In this document: positions 43,469 through 52,647 of the stretch, piece after piece | How the letters are laid out: every line of letters starts with the position of its first letter | How positions within the stretch are numbered: position 1 is the first letter of the stretch | Source of the DNA: Haloferax sp. Atlit-12N | GTDB taxonomy: Archaea; Halobacteriota; Halobacteria; Halobacteriales; Haloferacaceae | Reading direction: 5' to 3' | NCBI RefSeq assembly: GCF_003383095.1 | Contig: NZ_PSYW01000004.1 | Coordinates: 124,001-188,000, forward strand | DNA: 64,000 bases | The notes under the pieces: model-generated | The model's database searches: none | What the model was told of the DNA's origin: nothing | Seen by the model: the letters and a program-made list of their open reading frames with translations, nothing else | Position numbers and translations under genes: made by a program

Positions 43469-44557
43469 TCATCGGTGGAGGAACCCCGAGACGAGTCGCG
43501 ACGGGAGGCTCGTCCCGTTTCCTCGGGACAACATCTCGATGCCGGGGCCGAGGCTGCTCTTGTACAGGTGCGCGATGGTTCTGACCGGGAGCGCACCGTG
43601 TTCTATCTGGTAGAACGTGACGAGCTCGGGGTTGTACTTGCTCTTGTAGCGGTTGAGCCGGCGGTTGTTCGCGCCGACGAGGTCGTAGCGGCGCATCCCG
43701 GCGGCCATGCCGTCGCGCATGATGCGCCAGTCCAGCAGGTCGTTGACGTCGATGCCGAAGTCCCGCTGGGGGCGGACGCCGCCGAGCCAGCGGTAGAGCG
43801 TGTCCCCGTACTGGAGGACGAGAATCCCGCTCACGAACGCCCCGTCGTACCGGAAGACGTAGGGCCGGACTTGGCCTTCCGGGAGCGAGTCGTACAGGTC
43901 CATGACGAACTGCGGCGGCACGTCGAACGACAAATCCTGTTCTTCGTAGCGGTTCTTGACCAGCCTGAGAATCGAACAGATGTCGTCGCGGTCGCCCTCC
44001 TCGATACCCGAGGCGAGCTTTCGGCCGTCGCGGATGTTCCGCCGGGCGCTCCGGCTGAACGACATGAGGAGTTCCTCTTCGCCCCGGGTCAGGTCGACGT
44101 TGTAGGTGTACTTCGGCGACACGTCGCAGCCGCCCCACAGGAACGTCCGCATGTCGGTGTAGTAGTCGCCGACGCGGACGTGCGTGTAGTTCGGGCCGAT
44201 GTGTTCGTCCAGCCACTCGGTACAGCCGTCGATGAACTGGTTGCGGCGGCGCTCGAACTTCCGGCTCTTGATGTTGCCGGCGTCGAGCATCACGGGCCCG
44301 AGATACGGGACGCCGATGTGCGGCGGCGGTGAGAACGCCGTCTTGACCAGTCCCTTCCGAATCTCGAAGACGGGGAACAGCCCGACCGGTTCCTCGGTCT
44401 TGTAGCCGACGAGCAGGTGGAGCTTCGAGTTCGAGTACTTCGCTTGGAGCCGCAGCGCCTCGTACTGGTGAAAGAGGCTCGCCTGACTCGACCGCTCGAC
44501 GTACGTGTCCCACGTGGCACGGTCGCGGTGGTCGAACTCGGCAATCTCGATGGTCAT
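43469..44557 (-). CDS. FemAB/GNAT-like transferase (paralogue)
   Basis: A 362-residue paralogue of the gene downstream, with matching motifs in the same order: LLVGYKTEEPVGLFPVFEIR, PPPHIGVPYLGPVML, SFSRSARRNIRDGRKLASGI, SGILVLQYGDTLYRWLGGVR and RRYDLVGANNRRLNRYKSKY. The two probably modify the same polymer at different positions or with different groups. Two ATGs are possible (44557 and 44611); the shorter starts closer to the conserved part. The unit is preceded by the shared CATAACAAA element. Confidence 0.72.
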   Translation of the reverse strand: MTIEIAEFDHRDRATWDTYVERSSQASLFHQYEALRLQAKYSNSKLHLLVGYKTEEPVGLFPVFEIRKGLVKTAFSPPPHIGVPYLGPVMLDAGNIKSRKFERRRNQFIDGCTEWLDEHIGPNYTHVRVGDYYTDMRTFLWGGCDVSPKYTYNVDLTRGEEELLMSFSRSARRNIRDGRKLASGIEEGDRDDICSILRLVKNRYEEQDLSFDVPPQFVMDLYDSLPEGQVRPYVFRYDGAFVSGILVLQYGDTLYRWLGGVRPQRDFGIDVNDLLDWRIMRDGMAAGMRRYDLVGANNRRLNRYKSKYNPELVTFYQIEHGALPVRTIAHLYKSSLGPGIEMLSRGNGTSLPSRLVSGFLHR

Positions 44558-44763
44558 GGGCTGCGGGAGGTCCGGCGGTCTTCGCGCTGCGTCCGTTGTC
44601 GTCGACAACATCGAGCGCGGTCGTCGCGGTCGAGCCGACCGAAATTAGCCGACTCACCCGCCGAGTCGGCGGCCCCGTATATCAACCCGCGATTCGGTCG
44701 GGCCGCGTCAGCGTGTATCATTCGAAAAGACATTCTCGAACTACTGTGACGGGAGGATGGGGA

Positions 44764-44772
44764 TTTGTTATG
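44764..44772 (-). promoter_or_regulatory. CATAACAAA element, FemAB-like operon
   Basis: TTTGTTATG on the plus strand, about 207 bases above ATG 44557 and 153 above ATG 44611. One of five copies in the polysaccharide cluster; the plus strand reads GGGGATTTGTTATG. Confidence 0.5.
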
Positions 44773-44809
44773 AAGCGACTAGCCGGCGTTCGCGCCGGCC
44801 TGTCCCCCG

Positions 44810-46132
44810 TCAGGGGCGCTCTGCCGCCGCCCGTAGGCGTTCGATACCGTCGGCGTCGATGCCGTAGCCGTGTGTCGGTTCCCCGGAGATTCTGGTGGCG
44901 ACGTACTCGGCGATGGCGTAGGCCATCCACGCCTGACACCACCGCATGAGCGTCATGCGCTTGGTGTAAAAGCGGTGTTTGCGGAAGTAGAACCGACCCT
45001 CGGACGGGACGTACATGTTCGCGAGCGCCCAGTCGATGGCGCGCTCGGCGCGGTCGTACTGCCCGGCGTAGGTGAACACGAGGATGCCCTGCGCCGTCGC
45101 GTGGATGTCGCGGGGGTAGGGGTGCTCCTCGTCGAAGTTGGGCGCGCCGTCCTCGTCGAACAGCTCGCGGGCGTAGAAGTCGAGGCCGCGTTCGAGCGTC
45201 TCGTCGTACCGACCGCTGCCGACGAGCTGCTCGTAGCGCTGGAAGCACTCGACGATGAAGCCGTTGTGGTGGTTGTCCATCGAGAGGTGCGAGGCGCTCG
45301 CGGGCTCGCGGTAGTACCACCCGCCGCGGTCGGTCTGCTTCGACGCGACGAAGTCGTACACCTTCTCGGCGCGTTCGAGCAGTTCCTCGTCGCCGAAGTA
45401 GTCGTACAGCTCGACGAACAGCCGCGCCCCGATAGCCAGCGCGTTGAGGGTGTAGCTGTCCTTCGGGTGCGAGAGGTAGTAGTCCATGACCGCGCCGTCG
45501 TCCTTCGGCCGGTAGTTGAGATCGTTGAGCATCACGTCGACGGCGGTCTTGGCGATGTCCGGGTAGTCCGGGTCGAACTCCCGGCCCGCGAGGAGCGCCT
45601 TGACGCCGTAGGAGGTGGAGACGATGTTCGGCGAGTGGGGAATCCCCGACCGCGGGCCGTTGCGGCCGGAGATGTGCTGGATGACGTGGCGGTGACTGCC
45701 GGCGAAGCCGCTGTAGCCCTTGGCTTGGTTCTCGACGAGCCACTCCGTCAGCGACGCCGCGTCGTCGCGGTACGTCTCCGCCGGGCGGTCGCCGTCGAAC
45801 CACTCGGACAACTGTGCGCGGGTCCGGTTCGCCATGGCGAACAGCGTGATGCCCTTGAAGTTCCGGCGCTGTTCGACGAGGAACAGCGGGCGGACGTTGA
45901 CGGGCGAGCGCTTGATGAACTCCTGGACTGCGAGGTTGAACCAGCGGTTATCGATGGGGACCGAAAGCAGGAGCCTGCTGCTCATGCCGTCGCCGTAGTC
46001 CCAGCCCTTGTAGTCGCGTTCGCGGGCGTAGTCGAGCACGTCGTCGAGTACGTCGACGTACCGCTGGAGTCGCTCTGTGTCGGCGTCGGTGTCGCCGTCG
46101 CGGCGATACTGTGTCTTCGATGGTGGATTCAT
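44810..46132 (-). CDS. six-hairpin-like polysaccharide-processing protein, unassigned
   Basis: A 440-residue soluble protein. Repeated helix pairs with aromatic turns (TERLQRYVDVLDDVLDYARE, TLNALAIGARLFVELYDYFG, TLERGLDFYARELFDEDG, IHATAQGILVFTYAGQYDRA) suggest an alpha/alpha toroid as in glycoside hydrolases and glucuronyl C5-epimerases. GGWYYREPASASHLSMDNHH holds conserved-looking aromatic and acidic residues fit for an active site. I cannot name the reaction. It forms its own transcription unit inside the glycan cluster, with a CATAACAAA element close before the ATG. Confidence 0.6.
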   Translation of the reverse strand: MNPPSKTQYRRDGDTDADTERLQRYVDVLDDVLDYARERDYKGWDYGDGMSSRLLLSVPIDNRWFNLAVQEFIKRSPVNVRPLFLVEQRRNFKGITLFAMANRTRAQLSEWFDGDRPAETYRDDAASLTEWLVENQAKGYSGFAGSHRHVIQHISGRNGPRSGIPHSPNIVSTSYGVKALLAGREFDPDYPDIAKTAVDVMLNDLNYRPKDDGAVMDYYLSHPKDSYTLNALAIGARLFVELYDYFGDEELLERAEKVYDFVASKQTDRGGWYYREPASASHLSMDNHHNGFIVECFQRYEQLVGSGRYDETLERGLDFYARELFDEDGAPNFDEEHPYPRDIHATAQGILVFTYAGQYDRAERAIDWALANMYVPSEGRFYFRKHRFYTKRMTLMRWCQAWMAYAIAEYVATRISGEPTHGYGIDADGIERLRAAAERP

Positions 46133-46190
46133 GATACAGAATAGCCTCTCTGAGGGGTATTGGCTGTCCGAGAGGTAGCCCGCTGGCGGC

Positions 46191-46199
46191 TTTGTTATG
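46191..46199 (-). promoter_or_regulatory. CATAACAAA element, six-hairpin-like gene
   Basis: TTTGTTATG on the plus strand, about 59 bases upstream of the ATG at 46132, the shortest distance among the five copies. Confidence 0.5.
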
Positions 46200-46228
46200 G
46201 GGCCGATACCGACCGACGCCGCCGGATT

Positions 46229-47230
46229 CTACGGAGACAAGGAGTGGTTCGCGCCGCCGGTGGTCGCGCCGTCGGTCGCCCTCTCGTCCGAGTCGTCGCG
46301 GGAATCGCGCTCGGCGAGGAACTCGCGGTAGTAGTCGGCGACGGGGCCGACCCACGCGCCGCGGTCGAGCGCCCGCTCGACGATGCGGCGGTAGAGCCGG
46401 CGGTAGCCGGGGAACTCGTCCTCGTTGAAGTATCGCGGGTGCCACAGCACCGTCATCACGGCGTCGTTCGCCTCGGCCTCGTCCAGGAGGCGCTCGCACT
46501 CGGCCCACGCCTCGTCGAACGCCGACCCGGGGTCGGGAAGCGACACCTCCATCAGCGTCAGCGGGAAGACGACAAAGTCGTCGTCGAAGGGTCTGAACGG
46601 CCGGTAGCCGTGTTGGAAGCCGTTTTCCGAACTCGACCCGGGGCTGGCGTCGTACTTTAAGCCGAGTTCGCGGTGGTAGCGCCACGTGTTCGGCCCGAGT
46701 TTGAGGTGGTGCTGGCGGCCGCCGACGACTTCGTGGCCGAGCACCGCTTCGAGTTCGCGCTTTTCGGTTCGGAGGCGGTCGAAGTCGTCGCACGACCGGA
46801 ACGAGCCGTGGATGCCGACCTCCCACCCACCGTCGTCGAGGGCGCGGACGGCGTCGGCTATCGATGCCGAATCGAGGTCGTACCGGCCGAGGTGTTCGAC
46901 CCAGTTCTTCGGTTCGAGCCAGTCCGAAAGCGACCCCGTTTCGAGGAGGCTCGGCTCGTTGAGGAAGTAGAACGACGAGCGGACGCCGAGGTCACGTTCG
47001 AGCGCCATGATGTCCTCGAACTGCCAGTAGGGGTTCTCCCGCCGGAGGAGCGTCCGGAGGTGGTAGCCGGGGTTCGACTTCGCCGCGTAGTACAGCCCCT
47101 GATACGTCTTGTACGGGCGGTCAACGTCGTGGGTCAGACAGACCGCGAAGCCGGGGCCGGACTCGCTCGGCTCCGTGCGGGTCACGCCGGGTTCATCCCG
47201 CGCATCCGCATCTCCTTTCTTCTCACGCAT
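46229..47230 (-). CDS. polysaccharide deacetylase-like protein
   Basis: A 333-residue protein of the carbohydrate esterase 4 type. AVCLTHDVDRPYKT (around 29-42) has the metal-binding Asp pair in THDVD, WEVGIHGSFRSCDD the GIHG histidine motif, and AVMTVLWHPRYFNEDEFPGY the C-terminal LWHP motif with its His. Such enzymes remove acetyl groups from N-acetylhexosamines in surface polymers. It is the last gene of the six-gene nucleotide-sugar operon and overlaps the epimerase gene by eight bases, which suggests it acts on the same product. Confidence 0.78.
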   Translation of the reverse strand: MREKKGDADARDEPGVTRTEPSESGPGFAVCLTHDVDRPYKTYQGLYYAAKSNPGYHLRTLLRRENPYWQFEDIMALERDLGVRSSFYFLNEPSLLETGSLSDWLEPKNWVEHLGRYDLDSASIADAVRALDDGGWEVGIHGSFRSCDDFDRLRTEKRELEAVLGHEVVGGRQHHLKLGPNTWRYHRELGLKYDASPGSSSENGFQHGYRPFRPFDDDFVVFPLTLMEVSLPDPGSAFDEAWAECERLLDEAEANDAVMTVLWHPRYFNEDEFPGYRRLYRRIVERALDRGAWVGPVADYYREFLAERDSRDDSDERATDGATTGGANHSLSP

Positions 47231-48308
47231 ACTCGTACTCCGAGAGCGCGGCGACGATTCGCTCGGCGGCGCTCCCGTCGCCGTACAGCGAGGGCTTTTC
47301 GGGAAGCGGGTCGTCGTCGGCCAGCGCCGCCCGAATCGCGGTCGCGTCCGCGCCGACGAGGACGTTCCACCCGGCGTCGACGGTCTCGACCCACTCAGTC
47401 TCGTCGCGGAGGGTGAGACACCGGGTGTCGAGGTAGAACGCTTCCTTCTGGACGCCGCCGGAGTCGGTGGCGACGCGCTCTGCGCCGTCGAGCAGGCGGA
47501 CGAAGTCGAGGTAGCCGACCGGATCCACGAGGATGACGTTCTCGGCGTCGGCGAGCCGCGACCAGAGGCCGCTGGCTTCGAGCGCCCCCTCGGTCCGCGG
47601 GTGGACCGGGAAGACGACCGGGAGTTCCGACGATGCGAGCCCGTCCACGATGCCTTCGAGGCGGTCGCGGTCATCGGTGTTGGCGGCGCGGTGGACCGTC
47701 GCGAGGACGTACTCCCCGTCTCGGAGGTCGAGGTCGGCGAGCATCGTCGACCGCTCGCGGGCGGTCTCGCGGACCCGGAGGACGGCGTCGTACTGCACGT
47801 CGCCAGTCACGGAGACGCCGTCGCGGATGCCTTCGGCCGCCAGCGTCTCGGCGGCCGACTCGGAGGGTGCGAACAGCAGGTCCGAACAGTGGTCCGTGAG
47901 CACGCGGTTGACCTCCTCGGGCATCTCCCAGTTGTGGCTCCGCAGGCCGGCCTCGACGTGTGCCAGCGCGGGCTCGCGCTTCGCGGCCACGAGCGCCGCT
48001 GCGAGCGTCGAGTTGGTGTCGCCGTAGACGAGCACCACGTCGGGCTCCTCGTCAGCGACGACGGCGTCGAGGCGGGTCATCATCTCGGCGGTCTGGGTGG
48101 CGTGACCGCCCGAGCCGACTCCGAGGTTGTAGTCCGGCTCCGGGATGTCGAGTTCGTCGAAGAACACGCCCGACATCGACTCGTCGTAGTGTTGGCCGGT
48201 GTGGACGAGCACCTCGTCGTGGTCGCGTCTGAGCGCGTCGGAGACGGGGAACGCCTTGATGAACTGCGGGCGCGCGCCGACGACCGAGAGCACTTTGAGA
48301 CGGCTCAT
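47223..48308 (-). CDS. UDP-N-acetylglucosamine 2-epimerase family (WecB/WbpI type)
   Basis: A 361-residue GT-B-fold epimerase. VLSVVGARPQFIKAFPVSDA at the N-terminus, VLVYGDTNSTLAAALVAAKR, then LAHVEAGLRSHNWEMPEEVN and RVLTDHCSDLLFAPSE are the conserved family blocks. WecB members make UDP-ManNAc; WbpI members act on UDP-GlcNAc(3NAc)A. Since the genes for the WbpB, WbpE and WbpD steps precede it in the same operon, the WbpI reaction is more likely here, giving UDP-ManNAc(3NAc)A. Overlaps its neighbours at both ends. Confidence 0.85.
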   Translation of the reverse strand: MSRLKVLSVVGARPQFIKAFPVSDALRRDHDEVLVHTGQHYDESMSGVFFDELDIPEPDYNLGVGSGGHATQTAEMMTRLDAVVADEEPDVVLVYGDTNSTLAAALVAAKREPALAHVEAGLRSHNWEMPEEVNRVLTDHCSDLLFAPSESAAETLAAEGIRDGVSVTGDVQYDAVLRVRETARERSTMLADLDLRDGEYVLATVHRAANTDDRDRLEGIVDGLASSELPVVFPVHPRTEGALEASGLWSRLADAENVILVDPVGYLDFVRLLDGAERVATDSGGVQKEAFYLDTRCLTLRDETEWVETVDAGWNVLVGADATAIRAALADDDPLPEKPSLYGDGSAAERIVAALSEYEYA

Positions 48309-49747
48309 CGGCTCGAACCTCCGTGCGGCGAGTCGGCCTCTACTGCGACTTCAGCCACCGTCTCGGAGTCGGCGTCGGCCGACGACTCGCCCCGCGGCCC
48401 GCCGCCGATTTCGTACACTCGGTGGCCGATGTCGCCGAGGGTGCCGCGACCGTCGACGACGACGAGGTCGTCGAAGGCGGTCCAGTCGATGCCGTCGAAC
48501 TCCTCGTGCGGCGTGACGACCACGGCAGCGTCGATAGCGCGAGCCGGTAGGTCGGCGAGCGAGACGGGGGTCGCGCCGAAGGACGCGACGACCTCGTCGG
48601 AGAGCATCGGGTCGACCGCGAGGACGGTCGCGCCGAGTTCGTTCAGCCGGTCGATGACACCCGCCGCGGGCGTCGCGCGCGTCTCGGCGACGCCGGGGCG
48701 GTAGGTGACGCCGAGGATGGCGACGGTCGCACCTTCGATGTCGCGTCCCGCCGCGGCCAGCTCGTCACGGAGCTTGTCGGCGGTGAACGCCGGCATGCTG
48801 TCGTTGACCTCGCGGGCGGTCAGGAGCAGCGGCGTCTCGGCCGCCACTCGGCTCGTGATGAAGTACGGGTACCACGGGATGCAGTGGCCGCCGACACCCG
48901 GGCCGGGCGCGTGGATGTCGCAGTACGGCTGGGTGTTGGCCGCGTCGATGGCCTCGGTCACGTCGATGCCGAGGTCGTCGCGGAGCCGTGCGAGTTCGTT
49001 GGCGAGCGCGATGTTCACGTCGCGGTAGACGCCCTCGAACAGCTTCACGGCCTCCGCGGTCGTCGCGTCGCGCACGGGAATCACCTCGTTCGAGGTAATC
49101 TCGCCGTAGACGAGCGCCGCGACGCGGGTGCTCTCGGCGTCGACGCCGCCGACGATTTTCGGGTGGGACTCGGTGATGTCGCGGAGTGCCCGGCCCGACG
49201 AGGTCCGCTCGGGGCAGAACGCCACGCCGAACTCGCCGGCCGCGAGGCCGCTTCGGTCCGCGAGGTACGGGATCACGAGGTCGCTGCTCGTCCCCGGCGG
49301 GACGGTGCACTCGACGACGACGAGGTCGCCGGGCGCGAGCCCCTGTGCGATGCTGTCGAGGACGGCCTCGAACGCCGCGAGGTCGGGTTCGCGGTCGTCG
49401 GTCAGCGGGGTCGGAACGATGATGACGTGAATCGCGGCTCCTTCGGCCGCCGCGACGCCGTCGGTGGTCGCCCGAAGCGCGCCGCGTTCGGCCTGCTCGG
49501 CGACTAACTCGGGGAGCCCCGGTTCCTTCGCGACGTGGCACTCGCCGTCGTTGACGCCGCGGACCACGTCCTCGCTGATGTCGACGCCGGTGACGTTGCC
49601 CGTCGCGCGGGCGTAGACGGCCGCCAGCGGGAGGCCCATCTTTCCGAGGCCGTACACCGCCACGGGGACCTCACCGGCGCGCAGAGCCCGCGTCTGTTCG
49701 TCGGGCGAGCGGTCGGAGCCGTACAGTCCGGGGTGCTCGTGGCTCAT
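48305..49747 (-). CDS. UDP-N-acetyl-hexosamine 6-dehydrogenase (WbpA/WecC type)
   Basis: A 480-residue UDP-sugar dehydrogenase. NAD binds at VAVYGLGKMGLPLAAVYARA (29-48), TVPPGTSSDL and GVAFCPERTSSGRAL are the family linker motifs, and Cys289 in GVGGHCIPWYPYF is the catalytic thiol. The enzyme oxidises C6 of UDP-GlcNAc (or UDP-ManNAc) to the uronic acid using two NAD. A non-conserved C-terminal stretch of about 30 residues (GPRGESSADADSETVAEVAV) is acidic and probably disordered. ATGA overlaps with both flanking genes. Confidence 0.87.
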   Translation of the reverse strand: MSHEHPGLYGSDRSPDEQTRALRAGEVPVAVYGLGKMGLPLAAVYARATGNVTGVDISEDVVRGVNDGECHVAKEPGLPELVAEQAERGALRATTDGVAAAEGAAIHVIIVPTPLTDDREPDLAAFEAVLDSIAQGLAPGDLVVVECTVPPGTSSDLVIPYLADRSGLAAGEFGVAFCPERTSSGRALRDITESHPKIVGGVDAESTRVAALVYGEITSNEVIPVRDATTAEAVKLFEGVYRDVNIALANELARLRDDLGIDVTEAIDAANTQPYCDIHAPGPGVGGHCIPWYPYFITSRVAAETPLLLTAREVNDSMPAFTADKLRDELAAAGRDIEGATVAILGVTYRPGVAETRATPAAGVIDRLNELGATVLAVDPMLSDEVVASFGATPVSLADLPARAIDAAVVVTPHEEFDGIDWTAFDDLVVVDGRGTLGDIGHRVYEIGGGPRGESSADADSETVAEVAVEADSPHGGSSR

Positions 49748-50793
49748 TGCCGGCCCTCCGGGGTCTCTGTCGTCTCCGCGGCCACGGCGGTCCCAACGCT
49801 CCGAAGCGTCGCTTCGGCGTCGGCCTCGATGCGCCGGGCGAGGTCGATGGCGCGCAGGCCGTCGGCTGGGGTGACGAGGACCGGGCCGCCGTCGGTCGCG
49901 GCGTCGACGAACGCCTGTAGCTCGCGCTTCAGCGGCTCGCCGGTGTTAATCATCGGCTGTTCCATGACCACCTCGTGGCGGTAGCGGACGCCGCCGTTAT
50001 CTCGGAGGTAGTCCGGCCGCGACTGGCGGAAAATCTGGACCGACTGGTTCAGGTAGTCGACCCGGATGAGCCGGTCGCGCGCGGTGATGTCGAGCGTCCG
50101 CGTCTTCTGCTGGGTGAGCCGACTCGCCGTGAGCGACGCGATGACGCCGTTGTCGAAGGTCACCTGCGCCGTCGCGTACTGCTCGTCGGGCGTGGCGGTC
50201 GCGGCCACGCGGTCGACCGCCGCGTCGACAAGCGAGAGCACCACGTCGATGTCGTGAATCATGAGGTCCATGACGACGCCGTCGCCCATCTCGCGGTTCA
50301 GCGGCGGGCCGAGCCGGTTCGCGGTGATGGCGATGGGTTCGACGCCGTCGAGGAGGTCGGGGAGGGCGCGGACGGCCGGGTTGAACCGCTCGATGTGGCC
50401 GACCTGTAGCACGACGCCGCGGTCCTCGGCGAGCGCGGCTAACTCCGCGCCGACGCCGAGGTCGTCGACGAAGGGTTTCTCGACGAGCGCGTGGACGCCG
50501 GCGTCGATACACTGTCGGGCGACCGACGCGTGGTAGGGCGTCGGCACCGCGACCGTCACCACGTCGACGTGTTCGAGCAGGTCCTCGATTCCGTACGCGT
50601 CGGTGCCGAAATCGGCGGCGACCTCGGCGGCGCGCTCCTTGTCCGCGTCGGCGACGCCGACCAGTTCGACGCCGCGAAGCTCTGCGTAGACCCGCGCGTG
50701 GTTGGTTCCCATCGACCCGACGCCGATGACGCCTGCGCGGACCGGGCGTTCGCGACCGCCGTCGGCGCGGAGTCCGTCGGGTTCTCGGCTCAC
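49744..50793 (-). CDS. Gfo/Idh/MocA oxidoreductase (WbpB type)
   Basis: A 349-residue NAD-dependent sugar dehydrogenase: Rossmann start AGVIGVGSMGTNHARVYAEL, VVTVAVPTPYHASVARQCID, HALVEKPFVDD with the conserved EKP lysine, then VMDLMIHDIDVVLSL. Placed between the 6-dehydrogenase and the aminotransferase, it fits WbpB, which oxidises C3 of UDP-GlcNAcA so that the aminotransferase can place an amino group there. Overlaps both neighbours by four bases. Confidence 0.83.
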   Translation of the reverse strand: MSREPDGLRADGGRERPVRAGVIGVGSMGTNHARVYAELRGVELVGVADADKERAAEVAADFGTDAYGIEDLLEHVDVVTVAVPTPYHASVARQCIDAGVHALVEKPFVDDLGVGAELAALAEDRGVVLQVGHIERFNPAVRALPDLLDGVEPIAITANRLGPPLNREMGDGVVMDLMIHDIDVVLSLVDAAVDRVAATATPDEQYATAQVTFDNGVIASLTASRLTQQKTRTLDITARDRLIRVDYLNQSVQIFRQSRPDYLRDNGGVRYRHEVVMEQPMINTGEPLKRELQAFVDAATDGGPVLVTPADGLRAIDLARRIEADAEATLRSVGTAVAAETTETPEGRQ

Positions 50794-51893
50794 CTCGCCA
50801 CCTCCGCGTAGTTGGCGACCGCAGTCCCGACGCGCTCCACGTCGGCCTCGCTGAGTCCGGGGTGGACCGGCAGCGAAAGCACCCGTGCCGCGGCTTCTTC
50901 CGCGACGGGGGCCGACACCGCGAGGTGTTCGTAGGCGGGTTGCTTGTGGACGGGCTTCGGGTAGTAGACGCCCGTCGCGATGCCCTTCGCGTCGAGATAG
51001 GACTTGAGGGCGTCGCGCTCGACGCCGTCGCAGGCGACGGTGTACTGGTGGAAGACGTGAGTCCGGTCCGACGGCGTGTGGGGCGTCGTGACCGGCGAGC
51101 CTTCGAGGTACTCGGTGAGCGCGGCGGCGTTCGCCTGTCTCGCGCGAGTGAACTCGGGGAGGCGTTCGAGCTGGACCCGGCCGATGGCCGCGGCGATGCT
51201 CGTCATGCGGAAGTTGTGGCCGACCTCGGCGTGTTCGTAGCCGGAGACGCGGCCGTGGTCCACGAACCGGGCGGCACGCTCGGCGACGTCAGCGTGGTTG
51301 GTCGTAATCATGCCGCCCTCGCTCGTGGTCATGTTCTTCGTCGGGTAGAACGAGAAGCACGCGGCGTCGCCGAAGGAGCCGACGCGCCGTCCCTCGACTT
51401 CCGCGCCGTGGGCCTGCGCGGCGTCCTCGACGAGCAGGAAGTCGTACTCGTCTGCGAGTTCCGTGAGCCGCGTCATGTCCGCCGGGAGGCCGTAGAGGTG
51501 GACTGCGATGACCGCGTCCACCTGCTCGCCGGCCCGGAGTCGCGCTTCGAGCGCGTCGGGGTCGATGTTGTACGTCCGCGGGTCGATGTCGACGAAGCCC
51601 ACCTCGGCCCCCGTGAACGCGACGGCGTTGGCCGTCGCGATGAAGGTAAAGGGCGTCGTCAGGACGCGGTCGCCGGGGCCGACGCCGAGCGCGTGGAGCG
51701 CGGCGTGGAGCGCCGTCGTCCCGTTCGAGGTGGCGACGCCGTGGTCAGCCCCGCAGTAGTCGGCGAACTCCCGCTCGAAGCCCCGAACCTCGGGGCCGTC
51801 GGCTATCATGCCGCTTTCGAGGACGGCCGCGATTCGGTCCCGTTCCGCCGCCCCGAGCTGGGGCGCGGCGATTGAGATGTGGTCTGAACTCAT
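50790..51893 (-). CDS. DegT/DnrJ/EryC1 sugar aminotransferase (WbpE type)
   Basis: A 367-residue PLP enzyme. VATSNGTTALHAALHALGVG binds the phosphate, LLVEDAAQAHGAE carries the aspartate, and the PLP lysine is Lys186 in CFSFYPTKNMTTSEGGMIT. These enzymes transfer an amino group from glutamate to a keto sugar nucleotide. Coupled to a WbpB-type oxidoreductase, the expected product is UDP-GlcNAc(3N)A. Four-base overlaps with both neighbours. Confidence 0.87.
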   Translation of the reverse strand: MSSDHISIAAPQLGAAERDRIAAVLESGMIADGPEVRGFEREFADYCGADHGVATSNGTTALHAALHALGVGPGDRVLTTPFTFIATANAVAFTGAEVGFVDIDPRTYNIDPDALEARLRAGEQVDAVIAVHLYGLPADMTRLTELADEYDFLLVEDAAQAHGAEVEGRRVGSFGDAACFSFYPTKNMTTSEGGMITTNHADVAERAARFVDHGRVSGYEHAEVGHNFRMTSIAAAIGRVQLERLPEFTRARQANAAALTEYLEGSPVTTPHTPSDRTHVFHQYTVACDGVERDALKSYLDAKGIATGVYYPKPVHKQPAYEHLAVSAPVAEEAAARVLSLPVHPGLSEADVERVGTAVANYAEVAR

Positions 51894-52465
51894 CGTCGTA
51901 TCCTGTTTTCTCCCCGCAGTTGCTCCGGTAGCTCGCGGTGGACGGCGGGGACGCCCACGGCGAGGGTTCGCGGCGGCACGTCGTTCACGACGAGCGCGCC
52001 GGCGGCGACGAACGCGCCCTCGCCGACTGTCACGCCGGGGAGAAGCGTCGCGTTCGCGCCGATAGAGGCGTGGTTCTCGATTATCGGACCGACCAGTTCC
52101 GCGTCGGTGCGGACCGGGTAGGGGTCGTTCGTCATCACCACGCCCGGGCCGACGAACACGTCGTCGCCGATGCGGGTGTTGGTGGGGATGTAGACGTTCG
52201 TCTGGATGCTCACGCGCGACCCGATAGTCGTGGTGCCGTCGACGACCGTCTCGGTCCCGAGGAGGACCTGGTCGCCGATGGTCGTGTGCTCGCGGACGAG
52301 GACGTTGTGGCCCGTGACGAAGTCGTCGCCGATGGTCACGTCGTCGTAGACGATGGTTCCGGCGCGGATCCGCGCCCGGTCGCCGATGACCGGGTCGTCG
52401 CCGTCACCGTAGCCGATGGTGACGCCGTCGTCGACGTGGGACTCGACGCCCACCTCGGCGCTCAT
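51890..52465 (-). CDS. hexapeptide-repeat sugar N-acetyltransferase (WbpD type)
   Basis: A 191-residue left-handed beta-helix enzyme. Hexapeptide repeats run through most of it (VTIGDDFVTGHNVLVREHTT, IGSRVSIQTNVYIPTNTRIG), with the catalytic-type loop GPGVVMTNDPYPVR and an ending LPGVTVGEGAFVAAGALVVN. It would acetylate the 3-amino group of UDP-GlcNAc(3N)A. It is the first gene of the six-gene operon, and the CATAACAAA element lies about 145 bases upstream. Confidence 0.85.
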   Translation of the reverse strand: MSAEVGVESHVDDGVTIGYGDGDDPVIGDRARIRAGTIVYDDVTIGDDFVTGHNVLVREHTTIGDQVLLGTETVVDGTTTIGSRVSIQTNVYIPTNTRIGDDVFVGPGVVMTNDPYPVRTDAELVGPIIENHASIGANATLLPGVTVGEGAFVAAGALVVNDVPPRTLAVGVPAVHRELPEQLRGENRIRR

Positions 52466-52608
52466 CGTCGTCCACCTCGCGTCGGTCGCGCTCCATCGAC
52501 TGTCTGTGTCGACTCGGCGGTCGGCCGCGTCGACTGGAAAATCTGGAATTTCATATCATGTCGGCGGGGAGTCTGCCTGCCTTAGCGAAATTCAGTCTCG
52601 GTGAGGGC

Positions 52609-52617
52609 TTTGTTATG
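52609..52617 (-). promoter_or_regulatory. CATAACAAA element, nucleotide-sugar operon
   Basis: TTTGTTATG on the plus strand, upstream of the six-gene operon that begins at 52465. Confidence 0.52.
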
Positions 52618-52647
52618 GAGTGGTTGCCGCCCGAAATCCGGTCGCAG

